64,000 nucleotides of DNA, from the NCBI RefSeq assembly GCF_037076565.1, contig NZ_AP029028.1, forward strand, positions 930,001 to 994,000, written 5' to 3'. Position 1 is the first letter of the stretch; each line of letters starts with the position of its first letter. Below, in pieces: positions 17,518 through 27,608 of the stretch. The stretch comes from Herbaspirillum sp. DW155 (GTDB taxonomy: Bacteria > Pseudomonadota > Gammaproteobacteria > Burkholderiales > Burkholderiaceae_D). The position numbers and the translations under genes were made by a program. The notes under the pieces are model-generated. The model was not told where the DNA came from. It searched no databases and worked only from the letters and a program-made list of their open reading frames with translations.

Positions 17518-18459
17518 TCAATAAATCATTTTTGCCACTTCGCGGATCGCCTGCAGGACCAGGTTGGCGCCCGGCGAGAGCAGGTTGTCCTGGCGCGTGA
17601 TGATGCCGAAACCGGCCATGCGGCAGGGCAACTCGATGGGCAGGATGTCCATCAGGCGCGCCTGGGTGTAGTAGCGCGCCACCTCGGTGGGCATGGCATA
17701 GATGAAATCGGTCTGCTGCAGCAGGCTGGTAATGAACAGGATGGCGGTGGTGTCGACCACGTTGGAAGGCGGCGCCAGGCCTTGCTCGCGGAACATCTGG
17801 TCGCAGCGTGCGCGCAGGATGCTGCCCTTGGGGGCCATGATCCAGGCCTCGCTGGCCAGGTCGGCCAGGGTCAGATCGGTGCGGGTGTGGAAGGGATGGC
17901 CCACGCGCGCCACGGCACAGACCGGCTCGTCGGCCAGCTCTTCATAGAGCAGCCCGCCACGGGCTTCCTCGTCGAGGATGCGGCCGATGATGAAGTCCAG
18001 TTCCCCGTGCAAGAGGCGCGAGAGCAGGATGTTGCTGCTTTCCACTTCGACGCCGATGCGCAGCATCGGGGCCTGCTCCTTGGCCCGGGCAATGGCCGGC
18101 GGCAACAGGGCCATGCCGGGCGAGAGGATCCCGCCCACGTCGACCTGGCCGGACAGGCCGGACTTCAGGGCAACGATATCCTCATGCGCCTTGGACAGGC
18201 TGGTCAGGGCCATGCGCGCATGGCGGATCATGGCCTCGCCATAGATGGTGGGCCGCATGCCGCGCGGCAGGCGCTCGAACAGGGACACGCCCAGCATGTC
18301 CTCGAGGTCCTTGAGTTGCTTGGAAGCAGCCGGCTGCGTCATGTTGAGCTCGCTGGCAGCGCGGTGGATGTTGCGGGTGTCGTCTAGGGCGATGAGCAGA
18401 AGAAGCTGGCGAGTCTTCAATCGGGCCCGCAGAAACCAGTTCGGGTCACTGTTTTTCAT
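17518..18459 (-). CDS. LysR-family regulator, GbpR-like
   Basis: A 313-residue LysR protein with an N-terminal winged helix-turn-helix (LDDTRNIHRAASELNMTQPAASKQLKDLEDMLG region, residues 25-57) and a C-terminal effector domain. The first part and the effector domain resemble GbpR, which in Agrobacterium controls chvE and sits beside it. Here the gene lies just past the ChvE/arabinonate operon and is divergent from a porin gene, so it is a good candidate regulator for chvE-gguAB, the pentose enzymes and the porin. The start ATG follows GGAGACTT. GbpR identity is an inference from similarity and place. Confidence 0.8.
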   Translation of the reverse strand: MKNSDPNWFLRARLKTRQLLLLIALDDTRNIHRAASELNMTQPAASKQLKDLEDMLGVSLFERLPRGMRPTIYGEAMIRHARMALTSLSKAHEDIVALKSGLSGQVDVGGILSPGMALLPPAIARAKEQAPMLRIGVEVESSNILLSRLLHGELDFIIGRILDEEARGGLLYEELADEPVCAVARVGHPFHTRTDLTLADLASEAWIMAPKGSILRARCDQMFREQGLAPPSNVVDTTAILFITSLLQQTDFIYAMPTEVARYYTQARLMDILPIELPCRMAGFGIITRQDNLLSPGANLVLQAIREVAKMIY

Positions 18460-18780
18460 AAGTCTCCGGGGACGGTTTTCTAAATTTTTTCAATCATTTT
18501 TTTATTAGGAATTGATGATATCAAATCGCATATCGGAATTGCTAAAGATTTCATTGGAAAGACATGAACTGAATACTTAGTATCTAGCCACATTCCGGGC
18601 TGTACAGGGGACAACCAGCGCAGAACCGGAATGAAAGAAGAGAAGGTCGGGCAGCATCAAAACAACAAGTTGGGAGACTGTCAGGAGCCCGTCAGGCTCC
18701 AGGGGTCTGAAGTGCAACGCTGCACGGCCAAGCCCACCGACGAAAAAAATTTTAAACGGCAATATCCACGGAGACTATTC
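18460..18780. promoter_or_regulatory. Divergent region between the LysR and porin genes
   Basis: The 321-nt gap is AT-rich next to the LysR gene and contains ATATCAAATCGCATAT (18520-18535), which fits the loose T-N11-A form of a LysR site. The 3' half is probably the long untranslated leader of the porin mRNA. No gene is seen. Confidence 0.45.
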
Positions 18781-19920
18781 ATGAAGCAAGTGAAGCCATC
18801 CTTTATTGGAGCAAAGACCCTGTGCGCGCTCGCGCTGATGGGTGCGTTCTCGGCACAGGCGCAGGCGCAAAGCAGTGTCACCATCTACGGCCGCGTCGTG
18901 GCCGGCGTCGACTTCCTGACCAATGCCGGTACCAATGGCACCGGCACCCGCTGGAGCGCTGCCAATAACCAATGGGGCACCAGCATGATCGGCTTCAAGG
19001 GCACGGAAGACCTGGGCGGCGGTACCAATGCCTTCTTCCTGCTGGAATCCGGTTTCAACTCGACCAAGGGCAGCTTCAACGGTTCTGATACCAGCAACGG
19101 TACTGCACTGTTCAACCGCCGTTCCTACGTCGGCCTGTCCTCGGCATCGGCCGGTTCGGTCAAGCTCGGCAAGAACCTGTTCATCAACAATGACATCTGG
19201 TATCTGGATCCGACCGGCCAACAGGCCATCGGTACCGCCAGTCTGGTCAACGGCCGCAACTGGCCGGGCGCATCCAACATCATCGAGTACAACAGCCCTG
19301 ACATGGGCGGTTTCACCGTCGGCCTGCAGACCAGCCTGGGCGAAAAGCCGGGTTCGTTCAATGGCGGTGTGGCCAACGCTGGTTCCAGCGACGGTCGCAA
19401 GGACGGCATCTCGCTGGCCTACCAGAAGAACGGCCTGGAACTGCGCGTGATCTATGACACCGTGCGCGACGCCAACGGCAACTACAGCGACATCTGGAGC
19501 CACTCCAAGGAGCTGATCGTCGGCGGTACCTACAAGTTCGACAAGCTGAAGATGTTCGCCGGCTGGGAAAACCTGCGTGCTGCCGATGCAGTCTCGGGCG
19601 CACCGGATCGTGCCAACCAGTACTGGATCGGTGCGAACTATGACGTGACCCCGCAATTCCAGCTGGTCGGCGGCTGGTTCCACGTCAACGCCAACAACGC
19701 TTCGGTCAATGCGGCCGGCGTGGGTAACGGCGGTGGTACTGCCAACATGTACATGGCTGGTGTGAACTACTTCCTGTCCAAGCGTACCCTGCTGTACGTT
19801 GACGTCGGTACCGTCCGCAACGGCACCGGCGCCAGCCACCAGCTGGAAAACGGCGGCAACCTGGGCGTGTCCGGCCTGAAGCAGACCGGCGGTTACTTCG
19901 GTATCGCCCACTCGTTCTGA
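18781..19920 (+). CDS. Outer-membrane general porin
   Basis: A 379-residue trimeric porin of the betaproteobacterial Gram-negative porin family. The signal peptide runs to AQA (residue 29), and the mature protein starts with QSSVTIYGRVVAGVD, the typical first strand. Repeated amphipathic beta strands with Gly/Asn-rich loops follow, including KGTEDLGGGTNAFFLLESGF and NRRSYVGLSSASAGSVKLGK, and the chain ends in the strand YFGIAHSF with the terminal Phe needed for outer-membrane insertion. The start at 18781 follows CACGGAGACTATTC. Placed beside the sugar genes, it may admit sugars, but general porins are not specific. A strong terminator follows. Confidence 0.92.
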   Translation: MKQVKPSFIGAKTLCALALMGAFSAQAQAQSSVTIYGRVVAGVDFLTNAGTNGTGTRWSAANNQWGTSMIGFKGTEDLGGGTNAFFLLESGFNSTKGSFNGSDTSNGTALFNRRSYVGLSSASAGSVKLGKNLFINNDIWYLDPTGQQAIGTASLVNGRNWPGASNIIEYNSPDMGGFTVGLQTSLGEKPGSFNGGVANAGSSDGRKDGISLAYQKNGLELRVIYDTVRDANGNYSDIWSHSKELIVGGTYKFDKLKMFAGWENLRAADAVSGAPDRANQYWIGANYDVTPQFQLVGGWFHVNANNASVNAAGVGNGGGTANMYMAGVNYFLSKRTLLYVDVGTVRNGTGASHQLENGGNLGVSGLKQTGGYFGIAHSF

Positions 19921-19974
19921 TGTAACGAACAGCAGTATCTGTAATCCTTCCTGAGGTGGTCTTGATGTAGTTGA

Positions 19975-20000
19975 GGGTGGGCGCAAGCCCACCCTTTTTT
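19975..20000 (+). terminator. Terminator after the porin gene
   Basis: GGGTGGGC, loop GCAA and GCCCACCC are followed by six Ts. Confidence 0.95.
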
Positions 20001-20106
20001 GTCGTTTGCTGTCCTTTGTTGTTGTTGGGTGCTGCATCGCGTGCCTTGCAAACGATTTATATTGTTTATCTCATTGACTTGAACTTGATTGGCAGGCGAA
20101 ACCAAG

Positions 20107-20988
20107 ATGAATGCGCAATTGCTGGTGGACGGACATCATGAACTGGGTGAAGGCGTGCTGTGGTGCGAGCGCTCGCAGACGGTCTTCTGGACCGACATCC
20201 ACGCCTCCCGCCTGTGGAACCACGATCCGGCCAGCGGTGCCACGCGCAGCTGGGGCATGCCGGAACGGCTGTGCTGCTTCGCCTTCACGGCCGATACCCG
20301 GCGTCTGCTGATCGGACTGGAATCGCGCCTGGCTTTTCTCGACCTGGACACGGGCAACATCAGCCCGATCTGCCGCATCGAAGATGACCTGCCGACCACG
20401 CGCCTGAACGACGGCCGCTGCGACCGCCAGGGCCGTTTCGTCTTCGGTACGCTTAATGAAGATGCCGGCCGCGCGCCCATCGCCAGCTTCTATCGCTTGA
20501 ATGCCGACCTGAGCCTGGAGCGCCTGGCGCTGCCCGGCATCGCCATTTCCAACAGCATCTGTTTCAGCCTCGATGGCAAGCTGATGTATCACTGCGACTC
20601 CATGGCCGGCAAGATCATGGTGTGCGACTACGACACCGGTAGCGGTGCCGTCACGAATCAACGTGTCTTCGCCGACCTGGCGCAGCAACCGGGTGGTCCG
20701 GATGGTTCCACCATCGATGCTGATGGCTACCTGTGGAATGCCCAGTGGGGCGGTGCGCGTGTGGTGCGTTTCGCGCCGGACGGCAGCATCGACCGCATCA
20801 TCGAAGTCCCCACGGCGCAGCCGTCCTGCGTGGCTTTCGGTGGCGCTGCCTTCGACACCCTGTTCGTGACCACGGCACACGAAGGCATGAGCGCCGCGCA
20901 GCGGGCAGAAGACAAGCTGGCCGGCGCCTTGTTCAGCGTGCCGCAGGCGGATGTGCGCGGCTTGCCCGAAGTGCGTTTCGCCGGTTGA
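20107..20988 (+). CDS. SMP-30/gluconolactonase family lactonase
   Basis: A 293-residue six-bladed beta-propeller of the SMP-30/Gnl/L-arabinolactonase group. Metal-binding features are the N-terminal ELGEGVLW with its glutamate, TTRLNDGRCDRQGRFVFGT with the conserved Asn, the ISNSICFSLDG block and the late DGSTIDADGYLWNAQWGG block with its aspartate. It should open a sugar lactone (L-arabino-, galactono- or xylonolactone) made by a 1-dehydrogenase, supplying substrate for the aldonate dehydratases in this window. The ATG at 20107 is used because nothing upstream is conserved; a TTG six codons earlier is possible. It has its own terminator-separated transcript. Confidence 0.85.
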   Translation: MNAQLLVDGHHELGEGVLWCERSQTVFWTDIHASRLWNHDPASGATRSWGMPERLCCFAFTADTRRLLIGLESRLAFLDLDTGNISPICRIEDDLPTTRLNDGRCDRQGRFVFGTLNEDAGRAPIASFYRLNADLSLERLALPGIAISNSICFSLDGKLMYHCDSMAGKIMVCDYDTGSGAVTNQRVFADLAQQPGGPDGSTIDADGYLWNAQWGGARVVRFAPDGSIDRIIEVPTAQPSCVAFGGAAFDTLFVTTAHEGMSAAQRAEDKLAGALFSVPQADVRGLPEVRFAG

Positions 20989-21043
20989 TCCCCTCCGGCG
21001 CCTGCCTTGACCGGCATGCGCTTTCTTCCGGTCGGGTCCGGCT

Positions 21044-21895
21044 TCAGGACCCGAAACTCGAATCCCCCATCAGCCGCGACAGCCGCGCCGAGATTTCCTG
21101 GACGATGCCTTGCACCTCGTCCAGGCTGGGGTTGACCTTCTTGTCGATGCGTTCGATGTAGGGCACGTTCAAGGCCGCCAGCATGCGGTTGTTGGCGCCC
21201 ATGACCGGATAGGACAGGTTGATCACGCCCCGGATCTGCCGGCTTTCCATGCGCGAGTGACCGCGTTTGCGCGTGTTCTCGATCTGGCGCATCAGTTGCG
21301 TCGTCCCGATTTCCTGTTCGCCATCCATGCGCACGTGGGCTGCCAGCATGCTGGCGCGTTCGGCTTCGTCGCGGAAGGCCAGCAGCACATGCCCCGAGGC
21401 CGTATCGGTGAGACTCACCAGCGCGCCGACCTTGAGACCAAACGCCCAGCGTTCGGGGCTGTCCACCTGCGCCACCACGATGACGCGGCCGGCTTCATAG
21501 ACGGTGAGGTGGGTCGACTGCATCGAGCGATTGGCCAGTTCGCGCATGTGGGGCAAGGCGGTACTGACGAGCGAACGGATCGGCTGATGATGATGGGCCA
21601 GCTCGAACAGTTTCAGCGAGAGCCGGTAGTGATCGTTGTCGGCCACCAGGTAGCCGCGCTGTTCCAGCGTGACCACCATGCGGAAGATTTCATTGACGCT
21701 GCGCCCCAACTGTTTGGAGATCTGGTTCAGGGTCAGCATCTGTTCCGAGCGGCTCAGCAGTTCCAGGATGTCCAGTCCCTTGTCCAGCGCCGGCGCGGCA
21801 TAGCGCGTCTTGCTGCCGGCCTGGTCCTCTTCATGGCCGGCGGCCGTCTGCACGGCAGGGGCCTCGGCGGGATGGATTTTGCGGGTTCTGGGCAT
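21044..21895 (-). CDS. IclR-family regulator of the L-fucose genes
   Basis: A 283-residue IclR regulator. The N-terminal tail is Ala/Pro-rich, followed by the winged helix-turn-helix ALDKGLDILELLSRSEQ..LTLNQISKQLGRSVNEIFRM and a C-terminal effector-binding domain with VAQVDSPERWAFGLKVGA and the glycine/serine loop near SGHVLLAF. It is divergent from the L-fuconate dehydratase gene, and a perfect 16-bp palindrome and a related site lie between them. It is therefore likely the sensor for L-fucose or a lactone/2-keto acid intermediate, acting on both promoters. The effector is unknown. Confidence 0.87.
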   Translation of the reverse strand: MPRTRKIHPAEAPAVQTAAGHEEDQAGSKTRYAAPALDKGLDILELLSRSEQMLTLNQISKQLGRSVNEIFRMVVTLEQRGYLVADNDHYRLSLKLFELAHHHQPIRSLVSTALPHMRELANRSMQSTHLTVYEAGRVIVVAQVDSPERWAFGLKVGALVSLTDTASGHVLLAFRDEAERASMLAAHVRMDGEQEIGTTQLMRQIENTRKRGHSRMESRQIRGVINLSYPVMGANNRMLAALNVPYIERIDKKVNPSLDEVQGIVQEISARLSRLMGDSSFGS

Positions 21896-21969
21896 GGCGT
21901 TATGGGGCGCAGTGGTCGAAGGTTGCTAAGGATGGACGGGTTTCTGGGGCCGGATTGTAGGGGATTTCG

Positions 21970-22149
21970 ATGAAAAATAATTTTATTCGTAAAATTATTT
22001 TTCATGAATAGATGCCTTGACGATGCACTGTCATTTCAAAACCGATATCAATACGGTCGGAAACTTCATCGGATCAGCACTGCAATGAGAGGATAATCAA
22101 GGTTATGCTCTGTCGCTCACAGATAAAAAGAAATTTTATTTGTGAGAAA
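21970..22149. promoter_or_regulatory. IclR operator candidates (palindrome plus second site)
   Basis: A perfect inverted repeat with 16-bp arms (ATGAAAAATAATTTTA and complement, TTCG loop) spans 21970-22005. A second copy of its core, AATTTTATTTGTGAGAAA, is at 22132-22149, against AATTTTATTCGTAAAATT at 21979-21996. Both lie in the 360-nt gap between the divergent iclR-type gene and the L-fuconate dehydratase gene. Confidence 0.7.
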
Positions 22150-22255
22150 AAACAGAAAAGGGGCCCGGCCCCGGAGACGATCACCCCGGACAGTTCGCCA
22201 CGACTGTCCTGCCGACCGCGGCACCATGCCGCAGCGGCATCCACGCTAGAGACCG

Positions 22256-23533
22256 ATGACCAAGATTACCGCCCTGCGCGTGCTGGACGTGCGCTTCCCC
22301 ACTTCGCAATCGCTGGATGGGTCCGATGCGATGAATCCGGATCCGGATTACTCCGCCGCCTACGTCATCCTCGATACCGACAATGAACAACTCAAGGGCC
22401 ACGGCCTGACCTTCACCATCGGCCGCGGCAACGAGATCTGCTGCGCCGCCATCCGTGCGATGGAGCATCTGGTGGTGGGGCTGGAGCTGGACTGGATCGC
22501 CGCCGACATGGGGCGTTTCTGGCGCCATGTCACTTCCGACAGCCAGTTGCGCTGGATCGGTCCGGACAAGGGCGCCATCCACCTGGCCACCGGTGCCGTG
22601 GTCAATGCCGCGTGGGATTTGTGGGCCAAGGCCGTCGGTAAGCCGGTCTGGAAACTGGTGGCCGACATGTCGCCCGAGGAACTGGTACGCACCATCGATT
22701 TCCGCTACATCACCGATTGCATCACCCCGGACGAAGCACTGGCGCTGCTGCGCGAGAAGGCGGCCGGCAAGGCCGAGCGCCTGCGCATCCTGGAGCAGGA
22801 AGGCTATCCCTGCTACACCACCTCGGCCGGCTGGCTGGGCTATGACGATGCCAAGCTGCGGCGCCTGTGCCAGGAAGCCATCGACCAGGGCTTCAACTAC
22901 GTCAAGCTCAAGGTCGGGCGCGACCTGGAAGACGACAAGCGCCGCGTGCGCATCGCCCGCGAGGTGCTGGGACCGCAGCGCAATCTGATGATCGATGCCA
23001 ACCAGGTGTGGGAAGTGGACCAGGCCATCGATTGGGTCAACCAGCTGGCCTTCGCCAAGCCCTGGTTCATCGAGGAGCCGACCAGCCCGGACGACGTGGA
23101 AGGCCATCGCAAGATCCGCGCCGGTATCGGCGCAGTCAAGGTCGCCACCGGCGAGATGTGCCAGAACCGGGTGCTGTTCAAGCAGTTCATCATGCGCGAT
23201 GCCATCGACGTGGTGCAGATCGATTCCTGCCGCCTGGGCGGCGTCAATGAAATCCTGGCGGTCATGCTCATGGCCGCCAAGTACGGCAAGGTGGTGTGCC
23301 CGCATGCCGGCGGCGTGGGCCTGTGCGAATATGTGCAGCACCTGTCGATGATCGATTACCTGTGCATTTCCGGCAGCAAGGAAGGGCGCGTGACCGAATA
23401 CGTGGATCACCTGCATGAGCACTTCGTCGATCCCTGCGTGATCCGCAACGCGGCCTACATGCCGCCCGCTTTGCCGGGGTTTTCTATCGAAATGAAGCCG
23501 GCTTCGCTGGAGCAGTACAGATTCCGGGGCTGA
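22256..23533 (+). CDS. fucD: L-fuconate dehydratase
   Basis: A 425-residue enolase-superfamily enzyme of the mandelate racemase subgroup that turns L-fuconate into 2-keto-3-deoxy-L-fuconate. Catalytic residues fall almost exactly where they do in Xanthomonas campestris FucD: K217 and K219 in YVKLKVG, D248 and N249-region (MIDANQVWE), E274 in FIEEPTSPDD, E300 in VATGEMC, D323 and H350 in CPHAGGVGL. It is slightly shorter than the Xanthomonas enzyme (441). It is the first gene of the fucose operon and faces the IclR gene. The start at 22256 has only a weak AGAG site. Confidence 0.94.
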   Translation: MTKITALRVLDVRFPTSQSLDGSDAMNPDPDYSAAYVILDTDNEQLKGHGLTFTIGRGNEICCAAIRAMEHLVVGLELDWIAADMGRFWRHVTSDSQLRWIGPDKGAIHLATGAVVNAAWDLWAKAVGKPVWKLVADMSPEELVRTIDFRYITDCITPDEALALLREKAAGKAERLRILEQEGYPCYTTSAGWLGYDDAKLRRLCQEAIDQGFNYVKLKVGRDLEDDKRRVRIAREVLGPQRNLMIDANQVWEVDQAIDWVNQLAFAKPWFIEEPTSPDDVEGHRKIRAGIGAVKVATGEMCQNRVLFKQFIMRDAIDVVQIDSCRLGGVNEILAVMLMAAKYGKVVCPHAGGVGLCEYVQHLSMIDYLCISGSKEGRVTEYVDHLHEHFVDPCVIRNAAYMPPALPGFSIEMKPASLEQYRFRG

Positions 23534-23558
23534 GCTGCATTCCCCCACGAAAAGATGA

Positions 23559-24353
<795 letters not shown>

Positions 24354-24360
24354 GCCCGCC

Positions 24361-24705
24361 ATGCGTACCGTACTGGCCCTCGACCTCAAGGACGATGCCG
24401 CGCTCATCGCCGACTATGAGCAGCACCACCAGCGCATCTGGCCCGAGATCGCCGCGCACCTGCGTCAGCAGGGCGTGACCGGGATGGAAATCTATCGCCT
24501 GGGCACGCGCATGGTGATGGTCATGGAAACCGATGACACCCGCTTTGACGCCGCTGCCATGGCCGCGGCCAGCCAGAGTGATCCGAAGGTGCGGGCATGG
24601 GAAGAACTGATGTGGCGTTTCCAGGCCCCCACACCCTGGACCCCGGCGGGGCAGAAGTGGGTGCCGATGACGCGCATCTTCGATCTCGCCGCGCAACAGG
24701 ACTAA
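24361..24705 (+). CDS. L-rhamnose/L-fucose mutarotase family protein
   Basis: A 114-residue protein of the RhaM/DUF718 dimeric alpha-beta barrel family. It begins with a beta strand (TVLALDLKDD), and has the conserved YEQHHQRIWPEI helix with the active-site histidine and the late W.ELM..FQ.PTP block (AWEELMWRFQAPTPWTP). In fucose operons of this type the protein interconverts fucose anomers so the dehydrogenase gets the beta-pyranose form. It is coupled closely to the L-fucose dehydrogenase gene (7-nt gap). The stop is followed by a pair of CTAAGTTTTT repeats that may mark a new promoter. Confidence 0.88.
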   Translation: MRTVLALDLKDDAALIADYEQHHQRIWPEIAAHLRQQGVTGMEIYRLGTRMVMVMETDDTRFDAAAMAAASQSDPKVRAWEELMWRFQAPTPWTPAGQKWVPMTRIFDLAAQQD

Positions 24706-24738
24706 GTTTTTGCAAATGGCTTTCTAAGTTTTTCGCAA
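24702..24738 (+). promoter_or_regulatory. Direct repeat CTAAGTTTTT in front of the fucose ABC genes
   Basis: CTAAGTTTTTGCAA (24702-24715) and CTAAGTTTTTCGCAA (24724-24738) are repeated 22 bp apart, about two helical turns, in the 152-nt gap before the ATPase gene. The first copy overlaps the mutarotase stop codon. This may be a regulator site. Confidence 0.4.
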
Positions 24739-24857
24739 GGCGGTACAGTAGGCAGCACGCAACAAGGTAGCACCGAAAAAAGCAGCGGCCGCAGAGTCGC
24801 GCAAACGATGGCCACGGAGCATTCCGGGTCGGCAATGCATCCACATCCGAGGTGAGC

Positions 24858-26426
24858 ATGCAACAACAACACGAGACACAAGTTCGCGCCGCAGACACGG
24901 CCGCGGCATCCTCAGCGGCCGTGCCGTTGATTCAGCTGCGCAACGTCAGCAAGCGCTTTCCCGGCGTGCTGGCGCTGGACAATTGCCAGTTCGAACTGGT
25001 GGCCGGCGAGGTCCACGCCCTCATGGGCGAGAACGGCGCCGGCAAATCCACGCTGATGAAAATCCTCTCCGGCGTCTACCAGCGCGACAGCGGCGACATC
25101 CTGCTCGACGGCAAGCCGGTCGAGATCGCCGAGCCGCGCCAGGCGCAGGCGCTGGGCATCGGCATCATCCATCAGGAACTGAACCTGATGAACCATCTTT
25201 CGGCGGCCCAGAACATCTTCATCGGCCGCGAGCCGCGCAAGGGCTTCGGCCTCATCATCGACGAAGACCAGTTGAACCGCCAGGCCGCTGCCATCTTCGC
25301 CCGCATGCGGCTGGACATGGACCCGCGCACCCCGGTGGGCGAGCTGACCGTGGCACGCCAGCAGATGGTGGAAATCGCCAAGGCCCTGTCCTTCGATTCG
25401 CGCGTGCTCATCATGGATGAGCCGACTGCCGCCCTGAACAATGCCGAGATCGCCGAGCTGTTCCGCATCATCCGTGACCTGCAGGCCCAGGGCGTGGGCA
25501 TCGTCTACATCTCGCACAAGATGGATGAGCTGCGCCAGATCGCCGATCGCGTCAGCGTCATGCGCGATGGCAAGTACATCGCCACGCTGCCCATGCAGGG
25601 CACCTCCATGGATACCATCATTTCCATGATGGTGGGCCGCGCCCTCGATGGCGAGCAGCGCGTGCCGCCCGATACCTCCGGCAACGAGGTGGTGCTGGAA
25701 GTGCGCGGCCTGAACCGTGGCCGCGCCATCCGTGACGTCAGCTTCACATTGCGCCGGGGCGAGATTCTCGGTTTCGCCGGCCTCATGGGCGCGGGCCGTA
25801 CCGAAGTGGCGCGCGCCATCTTCGGTGCCGATCCGCTGGACTCGGGCGAGATCTTCATCCACGGCGGCAAGGCCGTGATCGGCCAGCCGGCCGATGCGGT
25901 GGCGCATGGCATCGGCTATCTGTCTGAAGACCGCAAGCATTTCGGGCTGGCCGTGGGCATGGACGTGCAGGCCAACATCGCGCTCTCCAGCATGGGCCGC
26001 TTCACCAGGGTGGGCTTCATGGACCAGCGCGCCATGCGTGAAGTGGCGCAGGGCTATGTGCGCCAGCTGGCCATCAAGACCCCTTCGGTGGAGCAGCAGG
26101 TGCGCCTGCTCTCGGGCGGCAACCAGCAAAAGATCGTGATCGCCAAATGGCTGCTGCGCGACTGCGACATCCTCTTCTTCGACGAGCCCACGCGCGGCAT
26201 CGACATCGGTGCCAAGAGCGAGATCTACAAGCTCCTCGATACCCTGGCCGGGCAGGGCAAGGCCATCGTGATGATTTCCTCCGAGCTGCCCGAAGTGCTG
26301 CGCATGAGCCACCGCATCCTGGTGATGTGCGAGGGCCGCGTGACAGGCGAACTCTCGCGCGCCGAAGCCACCCAGGAAAACATCATGCAGCTGGCCACGC
26401 AGCGCGAATCGGCCGTGGCGCAATAA
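24858..26426 (+). CDS. Sugar ABC importer, double ATPase (fucose locus)
   Basis: A 522-residue tandem ABC ATPase of the RbsA/CUT2 class. Walker A GENGAGKS lies at 57-64, Walker B is [13 protein letters not shown], and the second half has [26 protein letters not shown] and [13 protein letters not shown]. It has a 25-residue Ala/Gln-rich N-terminal tail. Its position between the L-fucose enzymes and L-fuconolactone hydrolase makes L-fucose the likely substrate. The ATG at 24858 is preceded by CGAGGTGAGC; a GTG two codons up overlaps that site. The order here is ATPase, permease, binding protein. Confidence 0.9.
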   Translation: MQQQHETQVRAADTAAASSAAVPLIQLRNVSKRFPGVLALDNCQFELVAGEVHALMGENGAGKSTLMKILSGVYQRDSGDILLDGKPVEIAEPRQAQALGIGIIHQELNLMNHLSAAQNIFIGREPRKGFGLIIDEDQLNRQAAAIFARMRLDMDPRTPVGELTVARQQMVEIAKALSFDSRVLIMDEPTAALNNAEIAELFRIIRDLQAQGVGIVYISHKMDELRQIADRVSVMRDGKYIATLPMQGTSMDTIISMMVGRALDGEQRVPPDTSGNEVVLEVRGLNRGRAIRDVSFTLRRGEILGFAGLMGAGRTEVARAIFGADPLDSGEIFIHGGKAVIGQPADAVAHGIGYLSEDRKHFGLAVGMDVQANIALSSMGRFTRVGFMDQRAMREVAQGYVRQLAIKTPSVEQQVRLLSGGNQQKIVIAKWLLRDCDILFFDEPTRGIDIGAKSEIYKLLDTLAGQGKAIVMISSELPEVLRMSHRILVMCEGRVTGELSRAEATQENIMQLATQRESAVAQ

Positions 26427-26469
26427 CGATCACCGCGCACCCAGACCTTACAAGAGAGACAGACCGATC

Positions 26470-27510
26470 ATGGCAAACAATATCCACTCCGCCACCCCCT
26501 CATCCACCATGGCCAACAACGCTTCCCCCACGGGCCTGCGCGCCCGCCTGTTCAATCCGGCGGCGCGCCAGAAGCTGCTGGCCTTCGCCAGTCTGTTGCT
26601 GATGATCCTGTTCTTCAGCTTCGCCTCGCCCAACTTCATGGAGGTGGACAACCTGGTCAGCATCCTGCAGTCCACCGCCGTCAACGGCGTGCTGGCCATT
26701 GCGTGTACCTACGTCATCATCACTTCCGGCATCGACCTGTCGGTGGGCACCATGATGACCTTCTGCGCCGTCATGGCCGGCGTGGTGCTGACCAACTGGG
26801 GCATGCCCTTGCCGCTGGGCATCGCCGCCGCGATTTTCTTCGGTGCGCTCTCGGGCTGGATCTCCGGCATGGTGATCGCCAAGCTGAAGGTGCCGCCCTT
26901 CATCGCCACGCTGGGCATGATGATGCTCCTGAAGGGCCTGTCGCTGGTGATCTCCGGCACCCGTCCGATCTACTTCAACGATACCGAGGGCTTCTCGTCC
27001 ATCGCGCAGGATTCGCTGATCGGCGATCTGATTCCTTCGCTGCCCATTCCCAATGCGGTGCTGATCCTGTTCATCGTGGCCATCTGCGCTTCGGTCATCC
27101 TCAACAAGACCGTGTTCGGCCGCTATACCTTTGCCCTTGGCAGCAATGAAGAAGCGCTGCGCCTGTCCGGCGTGAAGGTGGATTTCTGGAAGGTGGCGGT
27201 CTACACCTTCTCTGGCGCCATCTGCGGCATCGCCGGCCTCATCATCGCCTCCCGCCTGAACTCGGCGCAGCCGGCGCTGGGCCAGGGCTATGAACTCGAT
27301 GCGATTGCCGCCGTGGTGATCGGCGGTACCTCGCTCTCGGGCGGGACCGGCACCATCCTGGGCACCATCATCGGCGCGTTCATCATGAGCGTGCTGGTCA
27401 ACGGCCTGCGCATCATGTCGGTGGCGCAGGAATGGCAGACGGTGGTCACCGGGGTGATCATCATCCTGGCCGTGTATCTCGACATCCTGCGCCGTCGCCG
27501 CCGTGCCTGA
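26470..27510 (+). CDS. Sugar ABC importer, permease (fucose locus)
   Basis: A 346-residue RbsC-family permease with about ten hydrophobic segments. The N-terminal 35 residues are polar and cytoplasmic. The motif YVIITSGIDLSVGTMMTF is near residue 85, and the C-terminal block [18 protein letters not shown] is typical. The chain ends in a basic tail (LDILRRRRRA). It follows the ATPase gene by 43 nt and precedes the binding-protein gene by 98 nt, where a small GCCGGAA/TTCCGGC hairpin occurs. With a single permease gene, the channel should be a homodimer. Confidence 0.9.
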   Translation: MANNIHSATPSSTMANNASPTGLRARLFNPAARQKLLAFASLLLMILFFSFASPNFMEVDNLVSILQSTAVNGVLAIACTYVIITSGIDLSVGTMMTFCAVMAGVVLTNWGMPLPLGIAAAIFFGALSGWISGMVIAKLKVPPFIATLGMMMLLKGLSLVISGTRPIYFNDTEGFSSIAQDSLIGDLIPSLPIPNAVLILFIVAICASVILNKTVFGRYTFALGSNEEALRLSGVKVDFWKVAVYTFSGAICGIAGLIIASRLNSAQPALGQGYELDAIAAVVIGGTSLSGGTGTILGTIIGAFIMSVLVNGLRIMSVAQEWQTVVTGVIIILAVYLDILRRRRRA

Positions 27511-27608
27511 GCGACGCGCAGCAAGAGACGATTTAGAAGTAGCAATGCAAGCCCCGCCGGAAGCGCCATTTCCGGCACTCCATCATCGATAACAAAAGGA
27601 GACGTACC

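Noticed and set aside
20089..20106. TTG start six codons upstream of the lactonase ATG
   Set aside because: The added residues are not conserved in character and no ribosome site precedes TTG; ATG at 20107 is simpler.
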